IMG/VR virus record: IMGVR_UViG_3300049448_000009 | Coordinates: 1 to 22,620 of that record | Source: a virus | Strand: one strand, 5' to 3' | DNA length: 22,620 nucleotides | In this document: positions 20,552 to 22,620 of the stretch, one piece after another | Layout of the letters: each line of letters begins with the position of its first letter | Position numbering within the stretch: position 1 is the first letter of the stretch | Program-made: the position numbers and the translations under genes | Notes under the pieces: generated by a model | Seen by the model: the letters and a program-made list of their open reading frames with translations, nothing else | What the model was told of the DNA's origin: nothing | The model's database searches: none

Positions 20552-22096
20552 CTAGATCGCGAACAGCTGAAACTTCGGCGGCTGCGTCACCACCAGCGGC
20601 ATGCTGCCGAAGGCCATCGCCATCGCCACCATGCCGTCGATGCGACCAGTGCTGCGCATCTTGTTGAACTTGCGATTCCCGGCCGGGTCCGTCAGCGTGG
20701 TCGCGTTCGCGGCGCACATGCGCAGCACCGGATTGCCGGCGTGCGCCACGCGATTCGACAACAGCTGCCGCTCCATCACGTCGAGCGCCGGTCCCATGTC
20801 GCGGAAGCCCTGACCGAAAGGCCGCAGCAGATCGACGAACGCGGCGGGCGCATCCTGCCGCGACAGCGCGGCCTTGAAGACGTCGATGCGCCACCGGTCG
20901 AACGCGATGCCCTTGAGTCGCCCGTGCCACTCCGCTGCCCACTCCAGCACTTCGGCGGCGACGAAGTCGTAGTCCACCGTCGCGCCCGGCGTCAGCCGCA
21001 GAAAGCCCTGCTGCGCCCACACGTCGTAAGGCACATGGTCGCGCCGCGAGCGCTCGAGGACGCCGACTTCCGGTGCCCAAAAGCGCGCGCCGATGTTCCA
21101 CTGGTCGGCCGCTTCCCATGTCCACACCAGCGCGCACAGATCGTTGACCGCCGACAGGTCCAGCCCCGACCAGCAGTCGTGCAGCCCCTCGTGCGGCACC
21201 ATGTCGCGGTCGCCTTTGCTCCAGACGTCGTGCGACACGAACGGCGACGACGACTCGACGCGCTGGTTCAGGTGCAGGTTGCGAAACGTCGGCGCGAACG
21301 ATGGCATCTGCTTCGCCTTCGTGGCCTGCTTCTCCATGTCGGAAAGCGAACGGAACACGCCAAGCGCAGGATTCGATGCGCGCCATGCCGCCCGGTCGTC
21401 CAGTGCGCAGTCCTTCGGCGCTTCGTACAGCGCCAGCACGGTGTGCGGATTCTCGCCGTGCCGCGCTTCGTCTATCCACAGCGACAGCATGTCGGTGTCG
21501 CTTGCCGCCTGCGTGCTGATGACCAGCAGCAGCGGTCGTTCGTAGGCACCTTGCGACGACTGAATCGCATCGACGAACTCGCTGCGCGGTCCCTTCACCT
21601 GTCCGACCTCGTCGAGTATCGCCACCACCGGCGAGATGCCGTGGATGCGCTTGCCGTCCGCTGCGAGCGCGCGATACTCGACGTTGCACATCAGACCGAA
21701 CAGACGCTTGCGCGACGGCACGATGCGCACCACCTGGTCGAGCGCCGCATTCAGTCGCACCATCTTCGCCGCATAGTCGAACACAAGGCCGCTCTGCTCG
21801 CGCGACATCGCACCGGACACCACCTGCGAGTTCTGCACCGCTTCCGGTCCCGCGACGTGCGCCAGCACCAGACACGCGATGAACGTCGTCTTGCCGTTCT
21901 TCTTCGCGGTCGACAGAATCGCCAGCTCGGTGTGCTGCGCGTTGTCGTAGGTCCGAAAGATGAAGTCCTTTTCGAACGGCTCCAGCACCACCGGCTGGCC
22001 GAGCAGTTCGCCTTCTGGCACACGACAGAAGACTTCGATGAACGCAATGACCCGCTCGGCCCTCGTGCGTCGTTTCGCGACAGATCTTTTTTTCAC
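20552..22096 (-). CDS. terL: Terminase large subunit (TerL)
   Basis: The 514-residue product is an HK97-type TerL. The N-terminal ATPase has Walker A STAKKNGKT at 62-70, Walker B VVAILDE with the D162/E163 pair, and the coupling motif LLLVISTQ at 189-196. The C-terminal RNase-H-like nuclease has metal ligands at D313 (GLDLSAV), D400 (IAFDRWR) and D487 (RIDGMVAM). The enzyme docks at the portal, translocates DNA and cuts concatemers. The GTG start shares GTGA with the small subunit stop. The C-terminus QPPKFQLFAI is normal for the family. No frameshift or missing catalytic residue is seen, so the packaging motor is intact. Confidence 0.96.
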   Translation of the reverse strand: MKKRSVAKRRTRAERVIAFIEVFCRVPEGELLGQPVVLEPFEKDFIFRTYDNAQHTELAILSTAKKNGKTTFIACLVLAHVAGPEAVQNSQVVSGAMSREQSGLVFDYAAKMVRLNAALDQVVRIVPSRKRLFGLMCNVEYRALAADGKRIHGISPVVAILDEVGQVKGPRSEFVDAIQSSQGAYERPLLLVISTQAASDTDMLSLWIDEARHGENPHTVLALYEAPKDCALDDRAAWRASNPALGVFRSLSDMEKQATKAKQMPSFAPTFRNLHLNQRVESSSPFVSHDVWSKGDRDMVPHEGLHDCWSGLDLSAVNDLCALVWTWEAADQWNIGARFWAPEVGVLERSRRDHVPYDVWAQQGFLRLTPGATVDYDFVAAEVLEWAAEWHGRLKGIAFDRWRIDVFKAALSRQDAPAAFVDLLRPFGQGFRDMGPALDVMERQLLSNRVAHAGNPVLRMCAANATTLTDPAGNRKFNKMRSTGRIDGMVAMAMAFGSMPLVVTQPPKFQLFAI

Positions 22097-22590
22097 TGCA
22101 CCGCATGGCCCGGCGTCGCCAGTAAGCCATCATCATCGCGTTGCGCAAGAGTGAGCAGTTCGCGCGCCGCCACTTCCGTCTCGCGCGACTTCGCCACGTC
22201 CGCCGCCGGCCCGACCACCAGCGCCGACTGCAGACCGAGCAAGCGCGTCAACGTCACCGCACGCCGCGACAGCGTCTCCAGCAGCGAGTGCTTCGCGTTC
22301 ATGACGACCGTGCCGCGCTCGTTTTTCAACGTGTCGCCTTCTTCGCGAATCTCCAGCGATATGCGCTCAATATCGGCCAGACACCGCGCCAGATTCGCCC
22401 CGTGATGCAGGTCGGTCTGCGACCATTCCGAACGCGCCCGCGACGACGACACCAGCTCCCAAAATGGCACGTCGCCATCGCGCAACTTCACCGTCGCCGG
22501 CGGCTTCACCGGACCAAGCGCCGCAGCGGCAAACGCAGCCACAATGCTCGACGTGGTGTCGGATGGCTGCCGCTTCACGCGCTTCGGCAT
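22093..22590 (-). CDS. terS: Terminase small subunit (TerS)
   Basis: The product has 165 residues from ATG 22590 (MPKRVKRQPSDTTSS); a TTG at 22608 would add six. The N-terminus is basic and flexible. It is followed by a helical core WELVSSSRARSEWSQTDLHHGANLARCLADIERISLEIREEGDTLKNERGTVVMNAKHSLLETLSRRAVTLTRLLGLQ, the LARxxADIE...EG...NERGT.V.N.....L..L.....L.R.LG pattern of phage TerS proteins. It recognises the packaging site and recruits TerL. It overlaps the TerL start by four bases (GTGA). The distance to the window edge is only 30 bases, so upstream control is not visible. Confidence 0.85.
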   Translation of the reverse strand: MPKRVKRQPSDTTSSIVAAFAAAALGPVKPPATVKLRDGDVPFWELVSSSRARSEWSQTDLHHGANLARCLADIERISLEIREEGDTLKNERGTVVMNAKHSLLETLSRRAVTLTRLLGLQSALVVGPAADVAKSRETEVAARELLTLAQRDDDGLLATPGHAVQ

Positions 22591-22620
22591 GGCTCTGCCC
22601 AGTTCCAAAAAAAGCGAAGG

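Noticed and set aside
20532-22148. A 538-codon minus-strand frame overlapping the large terminase and ending in SMAH
   Set aside because: It is a shifted shadow of TerL. It ends in the capsid leader only because the mini-ORF stop happens to be in its frame, and its product shows no family pattern.
20450-22405. A 651-codon open frame on the plus strand, and similar long plus-strand frames at 4942-6780, 18411-19988 and 16664-17854
   Set aside because: They lie opposite well-recognised phage genes, their products are Arg/Ala/His-rich with no family pattern, and long antisense frames are expected in GC-rich coding DNA with G/C-ending codons.
1-22620. tRNA genes, CRISPR arrays, insertion sequences, attachment sites or an integrase
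   Set aside because: I looked for tRNA cloverleafs, regularly spaced direct repeats, transposase-type ORFs and recombinase motifs and saw none; the window is fully occupied by structural and sugar genes.

Overview
The window is the late structural module of a tailed, double-stranded DNA phage or prophage with an HK97/lambda-type siphovirus head and long flexible tail. Every convincing gene lies on the minus strand, so the operon is read from about 22600 down to 1. Genes are packed with ATGA, GTGA or TGATG overlaps, and no gap exceeds about 70 bases. The DNA is GC-rich, with G/C-ending codons and several GTG starts. The protein families (phiE125 gp8-like connector, Thivi_2564-like membrane protein) suggest a high-GC proteobacterial host, perhaps in Burkholderiales, but no host or integration gene is visible, so the host and the phage/prophage status remain inference.

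Layout in the direction of transcription. DNA packaging: small and large terminase (22590-20552). Head: one ORF fusing the prohead protease to the HK97-fold major capsid protein (20513-18450), with a strong internal ribosome binding site at the capsid boundary; a terminator-like hairpin (18427-18391); a small protein; the portal (18166-16712); and a collagen-like, probable head-fibre protein (16719-15892). A cassette of about 4.9 kb (15895-11009) then interrupts the usual portal-to-connector order. It holds a DUF115/MptE-like Rossmann protein, two related GT-B/capsule-synthesis-like proteins, a third GT-B-like protein, a SAM methyltransferase, a GT-A protein with a DSD motif, and three tiny ORFs, one a two-helix membrane protein.

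The connector and tail follow: gp6-like connector, head closure protein, HK97 gp10-like protein, DUF3168-like tail terminator (11012-9129), tail tube (9060-8623), tail assembly chaperones G and G-T joined by a -1 frameshift at GGGAAAA (8557-7812), a 1180-residue tape measure (7809-4267), two small tail-tip proteins, a J-like tip protein with Fn3-like domains (3405-865), a small accessory protein, and the first 171 codons of a glycine-rich fibre that runs off the window at base 1.

The least expected features are: (i) the sugar-modification cassette inside the head genes, whose likely targets are virion proteins; (ii) a nearly identical leader in front of the two most abundant virion proteins (capsid and tail tube), each copy carrying a three-codon mini-ORF ATG-GCC-CAT-stop; (iii) the protease-capsid fusion with an apparent internal start; and (iv) a paralogous pair of sugar-enzyme-like proteins sharing a C-terminal LAWxQW signature.
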